Source: Congeria kusceri (Eukaryota > Mollusca > Bivalvia > Myida > Dreissenidae). From it: a stretch of 64,000 nt of DNA. Location of the stretch: NCBI GenBank assembly GCA_027627225.1, contig JAPFQT010000084.1, forward strand, positions 722,501 to 786,500. Reading direction: 5' to 3'. Position 1 is the first letter of the stretch. The number at the start of each line of letters is the position of its first letter. Shown in pieces: positions 32,376-43,264 of this stretch. A program made the position numbers and the translations under genes. The notes beneath the pieces are model-generated. The model ran no database searches, was not told the origin of the DNA, and saw only the letters and a list, made by a program, of their open reading frames with translations.

Positions 32376-32728
32376 CTATTGCACTTTGAACACAAGAATG
32401 TTTTTGTTGTCATATCGTCCCACAATGATGGAGGCTGTGTGCCTGTTGTAGCAGACTGACCTTGGGTTCCCCACTCCATCCCTGTGTGTAGCCAGAGTGG
32501 CCAGCTTCTTCCTGCCCTCCCTGTCCACCTGTATGATAGTCTGGGACCAGTATCCACAGACCAACACCTGGCCTGCAGGTGTCACATGTACAGCACGTGG
32601 GAGTTGTAGTTCAGGGTCCTCCAATGTAGACAGTACTGACCCATCCCTGGCCAGGGTGAGGAGCTTGTGCTGGGAGCGGTTGGTGATGTATATCCGGTCC
32701 CCTGTGGGACTCACAGCACACTTCCATA
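32376..32728 (-). CDS. TRIM-like gene, exon 3 (end of NHL propeller)
   Basis: The last exon encodes the final three or so blades of the beta-propeller. It contains repeated 'CAVSPTGDRIYITN', 'VHVTPAGQVLVCG' and 'SVCYNRHTASIIVG' strands and ends 'ILVFKVQ', TAG at 32376-32378. The acceptor is 'tctgttttgcag' just upstream of 32728 on the minus strand. Joining to exon 2 completes a Val codon split after its first base. Exon length (353 bp) keeps the reading frame. Blade-type sequence right up to the stop implies a complete C terminus. Confidence 0.92.
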
Positions 32729-33653
32729 CTGCAAAACAGAGTCACATCAAGATATTAAATTACTTTAAATGTTTAAAAATGTTAATACACAAACTGCAGT
32801 GACATTGTATTATTAATGCGTTGTTAAACAGACAATTACGCATCTTAAAGATCTGCATAAAATCCAATAATAATAAATATTTTAGTGTGACAGGAAGGTT
32901 CTGTATCAGTTTATTGCCTAAAAGTTTGACACGTAGACTGGTGAGTTAGAATTGCATTTACCACAATTACACAGATGTAAACAATTACACGGTACAATGA
33001 ACATGTACACATGAATGTGTCAGCTGATGTAACTATATGCAGTAATAATGGATTTCCTATACATGTATACATGATTACAATATATTGACATATTAGTGAA
33101 ATTGACACGAGCTGACATATTTCATACATGTGCATGTACAATATTGTGACTGTAGTTACGTTTGCAACATTTTACTACAAGAAAATAATGTTTCAAAACA
33201 AATGGGATTGGAACTTTTCTATCTAGTTCTTCCTCACCAGTTATAAAAGCCAGTAACTGTTGTTAATTTTATAATTTTATAAACATAAATAAGGAAATTT
33301 CTCAAATTTCAAATACAACAATTTGAGGTTATTGATTTAATATAATGTTATGAAGCAATGTTAATTATAAAATTAAATATACATGTATAGATATTTCCAA
33401 ATCACAAAGTTCAAACAATATGTCACAAGGTGTGTCATTGAAAAGCACTCAGTGTCTATTTATAGACATGCCATGTAGTGACAGTCAAAATACATGATTA
33501 CTCATATATATAAATCAATAATACTGAAAATCATTCTAAACTGCTGTTGTAAACTTAAACTGACACATGTACATTCTACAACTATGCAGTCTTACAATTA
33601 CTTTATAATACATATTGCTAATAATATCCGGATGAACTCGCCATGATTCTAAC
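32729..33653 (-). other. Intron 2 of the TRIM-like gene
   Basis: 925 bp with a GTTAGA donor and a TTTTGCAG acceptor on the minus strand. No other gene is seen inside; short open frames are AT-rich and lack domains. Confidence 0.85.
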
Positions 33654-34666
33654 CTGTATATCTATCTGATGTATCCTGATACAGCTTGCTGACCAGTTTC
33701 CCACTCAGCGTGTACTTGTACAGTGCAGTATTATCAGTGACATACAGCTCCCCCTGGTGGTGGGCGATACCTTCACAGAAATGTTGTAACTGAAGCTTCC
33801 TGCCCTTCACCAGCTGCCCATTGTTGACAGAGATAAACTGGATCTCATGTGTGTAAACATCATTCACAGTAACAGCAACTTCACTGTGTGTTATATGACA
33901 CATGTCCTGTGGATAAGTAGACACATCACAATTAGTAAGCACCCTGTACTGCTGGTCCAGCAGCTTTAATTTCTTATTACTGAAGTCTACAACAAGAATC
34001 TGGCCATCAGGGAGAACACAGACACCTGCGATACCATACTTGGATGAATCACTTGGTATGCTCACATCATACTCTGACTTTCCTTTAACAGTCAATTCTT
34101 GGTCTGGGTTTCCCTGCACTGTCAATGGCTGGGTACTGCGTACAATCCTCCCCAGACCTGACAGTTTGGACAAGTACTGCTCAATGTCACTGTTAGGCTG
34201 GAATGTTAGTGAACTTTTAACCTGAACAGAGTTCTCCTTTAAATATGTTTCTGACTGTTGTATTTTGTCGCTACATTTCTTGCTCGCTATAAAGTAGAGT
34301 TCTTTCATGCTTATATCACTTATGTCCTGAATGGCTTCATGCAGTATTTTCAAGTCGTCACGAAACCTTCTGCAGTTGTTCACATCAGTCTTGAGAGAAG
34401 CTTGCAGGCTTGTGAGTGTATTTTTCATTTCCTCCAAAGTCATTTTTTCAATATTGTCTAAAGTGTCATTTATTTTTCTGCGTGTTTCTTTTATTTTGTG
34501 TAATTGTTCATCATATGAACCCTGCAGTGACTTAATGCTGGTCTCCCAATTTGTTTGAAGATTGTTCATTTGTTCCTGAATTGTTTGAAGCTTCACTGCA
34601 AACTGCTGCAGGTCAGTTGACTGGGTTTTGACACACTCAGATACAAGCGTCACTTTGGTGCACTGT
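33654..34666 (-). CDS. TRIM-like gene, exon 2 (coiled coil and first NHL blades)
   Basis: It begins after 'tttttttttcag' and completes an Arg codon split between the exons, giving 'LNHR-QCTKVTLVSE', the usual end of a B-box passing into the coiled coil. Residues about 120-270 are heptad-rich ('QFAVKLQTIQEQMNNLQ', 'IKETRRKINDTLDNIEKM'). From about 'GKSEYDVSIPSD' the propeller starts, with blades 'IAGVCVLPDGQILVVDFSN' and 'EGIAHHQGELYVTDNTAL'. It ends at a TATACAG|GTTAGA donor. The frame is open throughout (337 full codons), evidence of a functional exon. Confidence 0.93.
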
Positions 34667-34989
34667 CTGAAAAAAAAAAAAGCATATTATAATAAAATGC
34701 TTAAAATAACTTGGCAAATTTTTCTTAAATATAAAAAAAAATACTGTTATACAAATTCTAAGTTCAAAGCATATGAGATGGATGGTTTAGATTGGCCATT
34801 TCGAAACAATATGTGGCGTGTCGTGGGAAAACCGGGCTTAATGCATGTACGTAAAGTGTCGTCCCGGATCAGCCTGTGCGGATTCCGGGGATGGCACTTT
34901 CCGCCTATAGTGGATTTATATTTAGAAGAGACTTCCTTGAAACAGAAAATACCATAAAAGCTTAAAGTGCCGTCCCGGATTAGCCTGTC

Positions 34990-35395
34990 CCGGACTCAAG
35001 TTATTGAGCGGTTACCATTTTACTATTTTAAGTACCAGTGACCTTGACCCCACCCACCCCATATGCAATTCCAAGCAAGGTCTCGATATAATGTATCTAT
35101 GTATAAAGTTTCATAAAAATATCTCAATGCGTTCTCAAGTTATTGAGCGGAAACCGTTTTTCTATTTTAGTAACAGTGACCTTGACAGTTGACCCTAAAC
35201 GCAATCGCAGTTCGTTCTCAAGTTATTGAGCGGAAACTGTTTATTATATTTTTAGTAACAGTGACCTTGACCCCACCCACCCCATATGTAATCCCAAGTG
35301 AGGTCTCGCTATAAGATATCTATGTTTGAAGTTTCATTACAATAGCTCAATCTGTTCTCGAGATAGGGAGCGGAAACTAAAAGTTGAGAAACCAG
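34990..35395 (+). repeat. TGACCTTGACC tandem repeat, about 3 units (intronic)
   Basis: Units of about 110-150 bp share 'gttctcaagttattgagcgg', 'ttctattttagtaacagtg', 'accttgaccccacccacccc' and 'caatcccaagc.aggtctcg'. The same family forms seven units at 39985-41010 and a fragment at 56960-57190. Confidence 0.85.
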
Positions 35396-35639
35396 CTTAC
35401 CGAAAAACGTTAACCTGTCCATATAGCTTATATGTAAAATTTCTCAGTGTAAAAAGGCCCATAATGTTGACAATTTCTAACTAGTGTTACCAAACTTGGC
35501 CTATAGGTTCATTTTAATGTAGGGAATACATGTTTTAATTTTTAATGAAATCCCTCAAGCCATTCCTGAGAAACAAGCTTATCAAAAAACTTTAACCTAG
35601 CTCGGATGCCGACGCCGACGCGAGTAGAATAGCTTGCCT

Positions 35640-36445
35640 GTTCTTCGAAAAGTAAAGGCCCCAACCACTGGCGGCCAAGTTTTTTAACAAATCAAAATAA
35701 TTCAATAATTTTGGTAGAGAACTACGTGAGGAACATTTCTGTAAAAGTACTTCAAAAGCCAACCAGTGGTTTCTAACATAAAGATCTTCAAAATTTTAAA
35801 TATAATCCTATTAGGAAAAATGGCCCGCCCCCTGGCGGCCATTTTTTTAAGGACCTAAACCATTTGAGCAACTTTGGTAGAAAAACAACCAAGGAACATT
35901 TCTGTCAAAGAAGTCTGAAATCCAACAAGTGGTTTCTGACAAAAAGTTTTTCAAATTTTTAAATAAAAACATATAACATAAAAATGCCCTGCCTCCGTAG
36001 TTTTTACAACAGACCTTACTTATTTGGGAAACTTTGTAGAGAACCTCCCAAGGAAGAGTGCATGAATTATTTCTAAATGCATCCAATAATTTCAGACCAA
36101 GATTTTCAATACAGCCATTTAAGAAAATAATGGCCCGCACCCTGGTGGCCATGTTGTTTTTCAACTGAGCATCAACATTCGAGAAATTTTTGTAGAGGAC
36201 CACTCAAGGAACATTTCTCTAAATTATATGAAAATTCACCCAGAGGTTGAGGCCGAGATATCATTTAAAGATTTTTCTATTTAACGCTCAACTGGCCATT
36301 TTTGTGCAGCGGACTGGAACAATTGGAGTGACTTTGATAGAGGACAATCCAAGAAACATTTGTATGAAGTTTCAGCAAAGTTGGCCAACTGGTTTGGAGG
36401 AGATGTCGTTTAAAGGAAAAACCTACGGACGCACGCACACACACA
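35640..36445. repeat. Tandem repeat, about 165-bp units, about 5 copies (intronic)
   Basis: Recurring blocks are 'aatggcccgc.ccctggcggcc', 'ggtagagaac.a.c.aaggaac', 'atttctgt.aaa' and 'ccaac.agtggtttc'. It ends in 'acggacgcacgcacacacac', the GGAC-type tail of several families here. A 118-codon minus-strand frame through two units is not a gene. Confidence 0.8.
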
Positions 36446-36983
36446 CAATGAACGAACCGCCATGGCATAAGCTCGTTGGCCTTCAGCCAGTTTAGCTTAA
36501 AATGAATATGCCAATATTGGAATAAAGGTTACCGTGTTTGCAAAATAGTTAAGAAAAGGCAATAATGGAATTTCAAAGATTGAGCATGACTGTATTTTAG
36601 TAGTTTAACATTTATATATCAGATACAATAGTTTCACGCTCAACCCTCGATGTGTAACTGATATCAAGAAGAGTGGTATTGAAGTGAATCTCAAACTGTC
36701 CTAACCTTGATACGTTTTTATCTTATAAAATATTAACATTCCTTTAGTCAGTTTACCTGTTAATCATTGGTATCCAGGTAAAAACAGAAGTTTAAAACTG
36801 CACCATTTCTGTTATATATAAGTATATGGGGTTCTCAAGCCAAAAGTTATGTTATTGTCCTCAACTTAATTCTTGTTTATATTAATAAACAGACTAAATC
36901 AGGTTAGTTTAAAAAGTAAATTGTCTAATAAAAAAGATTATTGTTATCTTAACAATAATTTTAACAAAAATGTCATAAGATAC

Positions 36984-37318
36984 CTGTGATTAAGTAGAAT
37001 ACAATTTGAGCAGCACAGCTGTCCATGATCTTCACAGAACATTTTCAATTTTTTCTCTTTGTGAACTTCGCATTTCAACAGAAAATCCTCCACCTTCTTT
37101 GAAACAGGCCATTTGTTTATATCTCCCCTTCCATAAAGGGAATGTTTTTTAAACAACTGACCATGATGATGAATACATTTTCCACAGTAAAACTTTGAAC
37201 ATGTTTCACAGTAAAATTCTGCGACTGCTTCAATAGACTGCTCTTCGCAGGCTGAACAACAATAATCTTTAAATTCTTCTGACCCTTTACCAACAGTAGA
37301 CATAGAAAATGTCGCCAT
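36984..37318 (-). CDS. TRIM-like B-box/coiled-coil/NHL protein, exon 1 (start; whole gene 37318-32376)
   Basis: The spliced gene encodes 566 residues in three exons (335, 1013 and 353 bp) whose phases match exactly. Exon 1 starts at ATG in a favourable context (CAAAATGG). It carries two zinc-binding B-boxes: residues about 20-61 ('YCCSACEEQ', 'FYCETCSKFYCGKCIHHHG') and about 84-114 ('KCEVHKEKKLKMFCEDHG', 'LCCSNCILLNHR'). There is no RING finger, so it is a RING-less TRIM relative, and ubiquitin-ligase activity cannot be assumed. The coiled coil should allow dimerisation and the NHL-type propeller should bind protein or RNA. Bivalves carry many such genes, several linked to immunity. The exact orthologue is not identified. 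Confidence 0.93.
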
Positions 37319-38166
37319 TTTGCTTATTGACTTTCAGCAAACAAAACTTTACAACTTAAATTAAATTGAAATATTAATGTCACAGTATCTCTGTTTAAAT
37401 AAATAAATATTCCAGAAAGCACACATTCAATGTAGTGGCAATTATAGTCAAGCAATAAAAACTTCCAACTGTGCAGAAACAAAGATAACCTTCAAATGAT
37501 GCTCAGTGATCTGATACATGTACCAGTAAACATTGTAACTATGTAAACTGTCACGTGAGTATTAGGTCATGTGAGATTGGATTACTTTAAATATTGCACT
37601 GCAACAAGGTTTATAGCTAAATATCAGGTTACATTGAACAAGTGTTTATCAGAAAGACCAAATGCAGCTTTTTTAAACGTGTATCAATTAATGTCTATAT
37701 AATGTTTATTATGTTAAGAGATTTACCACACTGACTATTTTATCACAGTTGTCATTTCCTTTTGCCCAAACAGCAAACTGATTTGATTTTTTTCTCTTTA
37801 GTCATTTTAAAAACAATTTCCCTGTTTAATTCTTGTAATATGATGCCATCTCCAATAATTAAAACCTAAGGGAGACAACTCCTTTCCTTAAACACTTTGT
37901 CTGACCCACATTGAGGATACACTGGCTGTATCAAATGTGGGTTCCAACTGATTCTCTGAAGACTCACAATCAAACTTCAAATACAAAGTGAGGCAGCAAC
38001 TGTTTTAAAAATATTTGTTTATATTTACCTTTTCACATATTTTTTTTCTGTAAAGATCAACTTCATTGGAAAGCATCTGAACATATATGCCCATTTTTTT
38101 CAGGTTTTTTAACTTCCTTGCAGTGTTTCAGAGAACAAGTTCAAAGCAAAATGTTCACAATAAATG
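37319..38166. other. Upstream region of the TRIM-like gene
   Basis: It should hold the promoter and 5' untranslated region of the minus-strand gene. I saw no convincing TATA box or initiator. No other exon is supported. Confidence 0.45.
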
Positions 38167-38446
38167 ACATGTTACGTGCTGAATTTTTCTATAGACAAAG
38201 AAAAAAATTCACCGTTGTTAAACTACCAATAAACAACCCAAAATTAGTTTAGAAACTGTAAAGTATAGATTGCATTGTAATTGCAAAACAAATTGTGTTA
38301 GGTCATGTTACAATTGAAATAATTTTTGCATCATCGTTGTTTATTGGCTATTAAACACTAACAGTCTCGTGGTTTAATTAATACGCATCAGAACAAATCG
38401 CTTTTTATTAGCCCATAAACAACTCTAAATGCAAAATTATTTCTTA
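38167..38446 (+). repeat. Foldback element, copy H (diverged)
   Basis: Forward orientation: module 1 ('tctatagacaaag', 'accgttgttaaactaccaat', 'ttgtaattgcaaaac', 'tcatgttacaat') followed by module 2 ('catcatcgttgtttattggc', 'ctcgtggtttaatt', 'acgcatcagaac', 'aaattatttctt'). The left half of the inner stem is deleted. Confidence 0.78.
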
Positions 38447-38929
38447 ATTAACAACAGACGCCGGAGGATGACTGACCACAATATCTCTCAGTTCGAGATC
38501 AGGTGAGCTAAAACTCAGTTGGGTGCAACCACACTACATTTAGGCAGCGTGTTACTGCTTTAGCGACTGTTGTTTGATCTCCATGTCATCTAACATTGGC
38601 AATACCTTGGGTTGCAACCCTCAACTCAATAGCTACCACAACCAAGGTCACTTCTGTCGGTACAGGTTCTGTGTTTGGTTCAAGTTCCATTCCAGCTGTT
38701 TACTCCCTGGCTGACCAATCTATTCTCTGTACATCACTGCCAGGCCCATCTGTTCGGGTATGTGTGTAAATACAACTAAATAATATTGGCACTCATGTGG
38801 ATGTTGTGTTAATAATTATAAGAGAAGACTTCATCGAGCTTTATATTAACAAGACCTGTCTCAGGACAGCGCGCTCGACTATTCAACAGCTTTGTCAGAG
38901 TTATCAGCCTTTATCACTACAAAAGAAGA

Positions 38930-39720
38930 GGCATACTTCTCCTAAAATGCTGGTCACACATATGTGCCTTGGTCAGTGACCTTATATAATGACCTTGAAG
39001 ACTTGTGTGATCTTTTAATTGATTACCTGTAGCAGATATAGAGATAATTCTACTAAATTGCAGGTCAGAGCTATGGGCCTTGGTCAGTGACCCTGAAGAC
39101 ATGTGTAAAGTTGCAACTGAATATCTGTAGTAGTTATAGAGATATAGAATTGTTGCACGCAAACTTTAACCTGAATTTATAAGTACAAAAAGGGGCATAA
39201 TTCTGCTAAATTGCAGGTCAGAGTTATTGATCTTGGTCAGTGACCTTACATAATGACCACACAGATATATGAAGTCGCAATGGTGTAGTGGATATGGTAT
39301 CCGCCTTGGGACCGGGAGGTCCTGGGTTCGATCCCCACTCAGGGAGCCTTCTCAAGATCTTTCCAAAGACACCAAGTACTGGTTCTTCCCAGAAAACGGA
39401 CTCAAGAGCGTCTCTACAAGCCAAAGGCTTTCGATGCAATCAAGCTATCTGTAGTAATTATAGAGATATGGAGTTGTTGCACACAAACTTTAACCTGAAT
39501 TTTTAAGTCAAAAAGGGACATAATTGTGCTAAATTGCAGGTCAGAGTTATTGGCCTTGGTCAGTGACTTTACATAATGACCCCAAAAACATGTGTGAAGT
39601 TTCTTTTAAATATCCGCAGAAGTTAGAGAGACATGTACTTGTTGCACACAAGCCTTAACCCGAATTTTCTCTTGCACGCAAACCTTAACCTGACTTTTCC
39701 AAGTATAACAAGGCTTGCCA
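38930..39720 (+). repeat. 'ggtcagtgacctta' tandem repeat, interrupted by a SINE
   Basis: Units of roughly 170-200 bp share 'aaaaaggggcataattctgc', 'taaattgcaggtcagag', 'ttggtcagtgaccttacat', 'aatgacc' and 'gaatatctgtagtagttata'. A tRNA-derived element has landed in the third unit. Further units of the family lie at 41300-41580. Confidence 0.8.
39274..39445 (+). mobile_element. tRNA-derived SINE
   Basis: The tRNA-like head has an A-box TGGTGTAGTGG (39281-39291) and a B-box GGTTCGATCC (39325-39334), followed by a conserved-looking body ('aagtactggttcttcccag', 'aacggactcaagagcg'). It interrupts a unit of the surrounding tandem repeat, whose 'tatctgtagtaattatagag' resumes at 39446. No poly(A) tail is visible. 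The head shares a nearly identical 33-base stretch with the LTR of the miniature element at 31163. Two overlapping short frames here are not genes. Confidence 0.75.
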
Positions 39721-39939
39721 CAGGATGCATATGCTTGTCAGAGGAAGGCAACACAATGTCAGTTACATGTTAGCAAAAATTACGCTTCCTACAAAAAGAG
39801 TTAGGCTCCGTGTACTCTGCACTTCCTCTTGATGTCCTCTATCACTATATGAAGTATAATTTGAATCCCTTCAATACTAGTGGAGTTATGCTCCGCACTA
39901 GAGAATTAATGTTTCACATACGGAAATAAGACAAAGCGC

Positions 39940-41030
39940 AATAATTCCATAAATATTGAAGAAATATATGAAGTTTCATTAAAATATCTTTATGGATTCT
40001 AAAATTATTGAGCAGCAACTGTTTTTCTATTTTTAGTTACGGTGATCTTTATGTTGACCCCACCCCATATGCAATCCAAAGCAAGGTCTCAATATACGGT
40101 ATATATGCATGACGTCTCATTAAAATACCTCGATGCATTCTAAGTTATTGAGGAAAAATCTGTTTTTTTCTATTTTTAGTAAAGGTGACCTTGACCTTGA
40201 CACCACCCACCCAGTATGCAATCCTAAGCGAGGTCTCGATATAAGGTATCCAAGTATGAAGTTTCAATACAATATCTTTATGGATTCTAAGTTATTGAGC
40301 AGAAACCATTTTCTCTTATTAGTAACGGTGACCTTGACCGTGACCTCACCCACTCCATATGCAATCCCAAGCAAGATCTCGATATAAGGTATCTATGTTT
40401 GAAGTTTCATTAAAATATTTCGATGCTTTCTCAAGTTAGTGTGTGGAAACCATTTTTCTATTTTAGTAACAGTGACTTTGACCTTGACCCCACCCACCCC
40501 AAATGCAATCCCAAGCGAGATCTTGAGATAAGGTATCTTTGTATGAAGTTTCACCAAAATATCTCGATGCGTTCTAAAGTTATTGAGCAGAAACCGTTTT
40601 TCTAATTTTAGCAACGGTGACCTTGACCACACGGAATCCATATGCAATCCCAAGCGAGGTCTTGATATAAGGCATCCATGTATGAGTTTCATTAAAATAT
40701 CTTAATGCCTACTGAAGTTATTGAGCGGAAACCGTTTATCTATTTTTAGTAAGGGTGACCTTGACCCCACCCACCCCATATGCAATCCCAAGCGAAGTCT
40801 CAATATAAGGCATCTATTTATGAAGTTTCATTAAAATATCTCGATGCGTTGTCAAGTTATTGAACGGAAACTGTTTTTCTATTTTTAGTAATGGTGACCT
40901 TGACTTTGACCCCACCCACCCCGTATGCAATCTAATGCGAGGTCTTGATATAAGGTATCTATTTATTAAGTTCATTAACATATTTTAATCCGTTCTCAAG
41001 TTAGAGAGCAGAAACAAACAGTTGACGCTG
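39940..41030 (+). repeat. About 141-bp tandem repeat with TGACCTTGA core, 7 units
   Basis: Units start near 40040, 40190, 40330, 40470, 40615, 40757 and 40895. Each has 'gtgaccttgacc', 'ccacccaccccatatgcaat', 'cccaagcgaggtctcgatat', 'aagtttcattaaaatatct', 'ttctcaagttattgagcgg' and 'ttctatttttagtaa'. Short open frames on both strands over this region are repeat-derived. Confidence 0.92.
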
Positions 41031-41590
41031 CCAGCCCCCGTCCGCCTGCCGGCCCAAAGACATACCCCAATCTAATAACATAAATTATTCTTCGAAAAAT
41101 TTGGTTAACAAATGGCAATAACTTCATAAATATTGAAGAAAGAGTTGTGGTCCTTGTACTCTGAACTTCCTCTCATTGTCCTCTATTATTAAATGCAGTT
41201 TAATTTGAATCCCTTTAATACTAATAGAGTTATGCTCCGCACAATAAGCTTGACAGACAGACGGACGGACAGAGGGAAGAATCGACCGACGATGCGATTA
41301 CCATATGCTCCAATGACCCTGAAGGCATGTGTGAAACTTCAGTTGAATATCAGAATTCTGTAGTAGATATAGAGATATGGAGTTGTTTCACACACAATTT
41401 AACCTGAATTTCTTAATACAAAAAGGGGCATACTTCTGCTAAAATGCTGGTCACAGTTATGGGTCTTGGCCAGTGACCTTATATACTGACCCTGGAGCCA
41501 TGTGTGAAGTTTCAATTGAATATCTGTAGTTACAGATATATGTACTTGTTGCACGCAAACCTTAACCGGAGCATTACGCAGACGAATAGG
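41031..41590 (+). repeat. Repeat tail with GACGGACGGAC, then more 'ggtcagtgacctta' units
   Basis: 41100-41240 shares 'ctctgaacttcctctcattg', 'aatttgaatccctttaatac' and 'gagttatgctccgcac' with 39800-39905. A 'gacagacagacggacggaca' tail follows at 41250-41270. From 41300 come two more units of the 38930-39720 family. Confidence 0.75.
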
Positions 41591-41926
41591 TGAGTAGTGT
41601 ACTTCGAGCTATTCCTTGAATAGTCGAGCTAAAAATGTAAGTACTCAACACGTCAAATGTACTTGTAAAGCAACAGAAGGATGATTTTCGCAGGTAGATA
41701 ATCGAACATTATCAAATATGTCGGCATATGTTTTTGAACAGACACAAATACTGTTTGCATAAACATTTATCACACTTCTTCAAAAGGTTTCTATTGTACG
41801 CATACTTATTACCCATAATAGTCTACATTTAATGTTACTCTGTATGTATGTCAAGACCATATAGAGTTCATATGCTGACAGTAAATGCAGTCAAACATTG
41901 AGTTCTATAACATTAAACTAAGTTAC

Positions 41927-42010
41927 CAGGCCTGCTGAACAGTCCGCCTGTTACTGGGATTATTGTGTCCACAGCCTCTTCCTTGGTCTCCCCAGACTGG
42001 CAATGACAAA
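41927..42010 (-). CDS. Internal exon of a cysteine-rich protein (exon n+1)
   Basis: On the minus strand, acceptor 'ttaatcttcag' and donor CCTG|GTAACT bound 84 bp. The only frame that joins the exon at 48696-48807 without a stop reads '(V)CHCQSGETKEEAVDT' through 'GGLFSRPG'. Both boundaries lie after the first base of a codon, so the phases agree. Joined, the peptide has 'PNCTQVCHCQ', the cysteine spacing of EGF-like modules in MEGF/scavenger-receptor proteins. That family label is tentative. No further exon was found downstream before the next gene. Confidence 0.55.
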
Positions 42011-42099
42011 CTGAAGATTAACATAGAAATCAATGAGTACATACAAACATACAATTTTATAAACTTTATTTTACTTTATTTGATAAAACAAGGCAAAAA

Positions 42100-42270
42100 G
42101 TAATGTTCGCATTTTCGTTGTTTATCGACCAATAAACAACTCTTTGTTGTTCTGATGCCTGGCTATTAAACCACTCAGAACAACGACCTCGTGGTTTAAT
42201 TCCTATGCATCAGAACTCCAAATTGTTGTTAATTGGCCCATAAACAACAATAAATTGAAACTTATTTCTT
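42100..42270 (+). repeat. Foldback element, copy I (module 2 only)
   Basis: 'tcgttgtttatcgaccaata', 'gttctgatgcctggctatta', 'cctatgcatcagaactccaa' and 'aacaataaattgaaacttat' form the two nested stems. It lies 90 bp from the exon at 41927, within that gene's intron if the two exons belong together. Confidence 0.82.
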
Positions 42271-42510
42271 AAATAAAATAAATATCACTTTTAAGTAATC
42301 CTGTTAGCCTTTAATAGTCTAAGTGCTGACAAAAGCTTATTACATCTTAACTAACTGCTAGGACATTCCTGGAAATCATTCTATGTTTGGAGATGGGCTC
42401 TGCTTTGTTATGGTCTTCAAACTTCACATTTTGGAGAAATGTCTGTAATATCTCTGTTCTCTGTATATTTTTAAAACGAAATATTCTAAAATAATTCTAC
42501 GGAGTTAATC

Positions 42511-43255
42511 AGTGTTCTGCCGTGGATGCGGTCTTGCGCCATTAGCGCAAAAATTAATGATTTGTCTCCACCAAATTTTCGTAAGCGGGTCTGCGGGTGC
42601 ACACAAGTTACAAGTCAATCATTCAGCATATTTAGCAAAACTTATACTTATGTAAATTTATAACCATTTTTTTCCCTAGAATGCTAATTCATTAACGCTC
42701 TATCGGCAGGTATCTTGAGCATTTCAGATACAGTAGTATCAATTGATAATTGTACATGCGGTCCAGTCCACATGCTTAGCGTGAAACACGCTTTTCAGTG
42801 ACAAACTGCTACACGACAGCCGCATTTCGGCAGACACATCAAAGACTTTTGTAGTCAAATTAACCCACACCGTTGCTATGGGTGTTGCTAACGGCTTGCA
42901 GTTTTAGATGGTTTCCTTATTAACGCCTTGTGTTTATAACAGATTTTATTGTTTGTTCAAATTGGAATTAATACGGCAAGATTATAAGGTATTAAAGGAT
43001 GCAGTGTAACATTGGTCAATAGAATGTTGCGAATTAATTAAGAACACACTATTGTGTATTAATCCTTTTTTTAAAAGAAATAAAAACAAGCATGAATACA
43101 CCTAGTACCTACTTTTCAGAATAAAAATCTGCTTTGGGAATATACATGAGGTGAAAAACGTTTGTTCCGGGTCTCTACATTTTTGTTATATGTCCCCACT
43201 TTTTCAAGCCTAGAAGACCCTTGTCCCCAATAGTCTAAATTGACGACAGAACACT
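42511..43255. mobile_element. hAT-like non-autonomous element with perfect target duplication
   Basis: Terminal inverted repeats AGTGTTCTG(C)CGT at the left and ACG.CAGAACACT at the right enclose 745 bp. GAGTTAATC flanks both ends (42502-42510 and 43256-43264) as an exact direct repeat. Depending on how the first base is assigned, the duplication is 8 bp (hAT) or 9 bp (MuDR). The CAGTG-type end favours hAT. The interior has no transposase. Confidence 0.85.
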
Positions 43256-43264
43256 GAGTTAATC

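Larger units (their letters stand above)
34667..36983 (-). other. Intron 1 of the TRIM-like gene, filled with tandem repeats
   Basis: 2,317 bp. It contains two arrays unrelated to each other (34990-35395 and 35640-36445). Small frames inside are repeat-derived. The splice sites match consensus at both ends (CACAG|GTATCT and T-rich CAG|AC). Confidence 0.85.

Noticed and set aside
38575..38769. Stop-free Ser/Thr-rich stretch on the plus strand that looked like a gag or exon fragment
   Set aside because: It is under 65 codons, has no recognisable motif, no clear splice sites and no neighbouring coding sequence.
39281..39340. Apparent tRNA gene (A-box and B-box)
   Set aside because: The acceptor and anticodon arms do not pair, and the head continues into a SINE-type body inside a tandem repeat.
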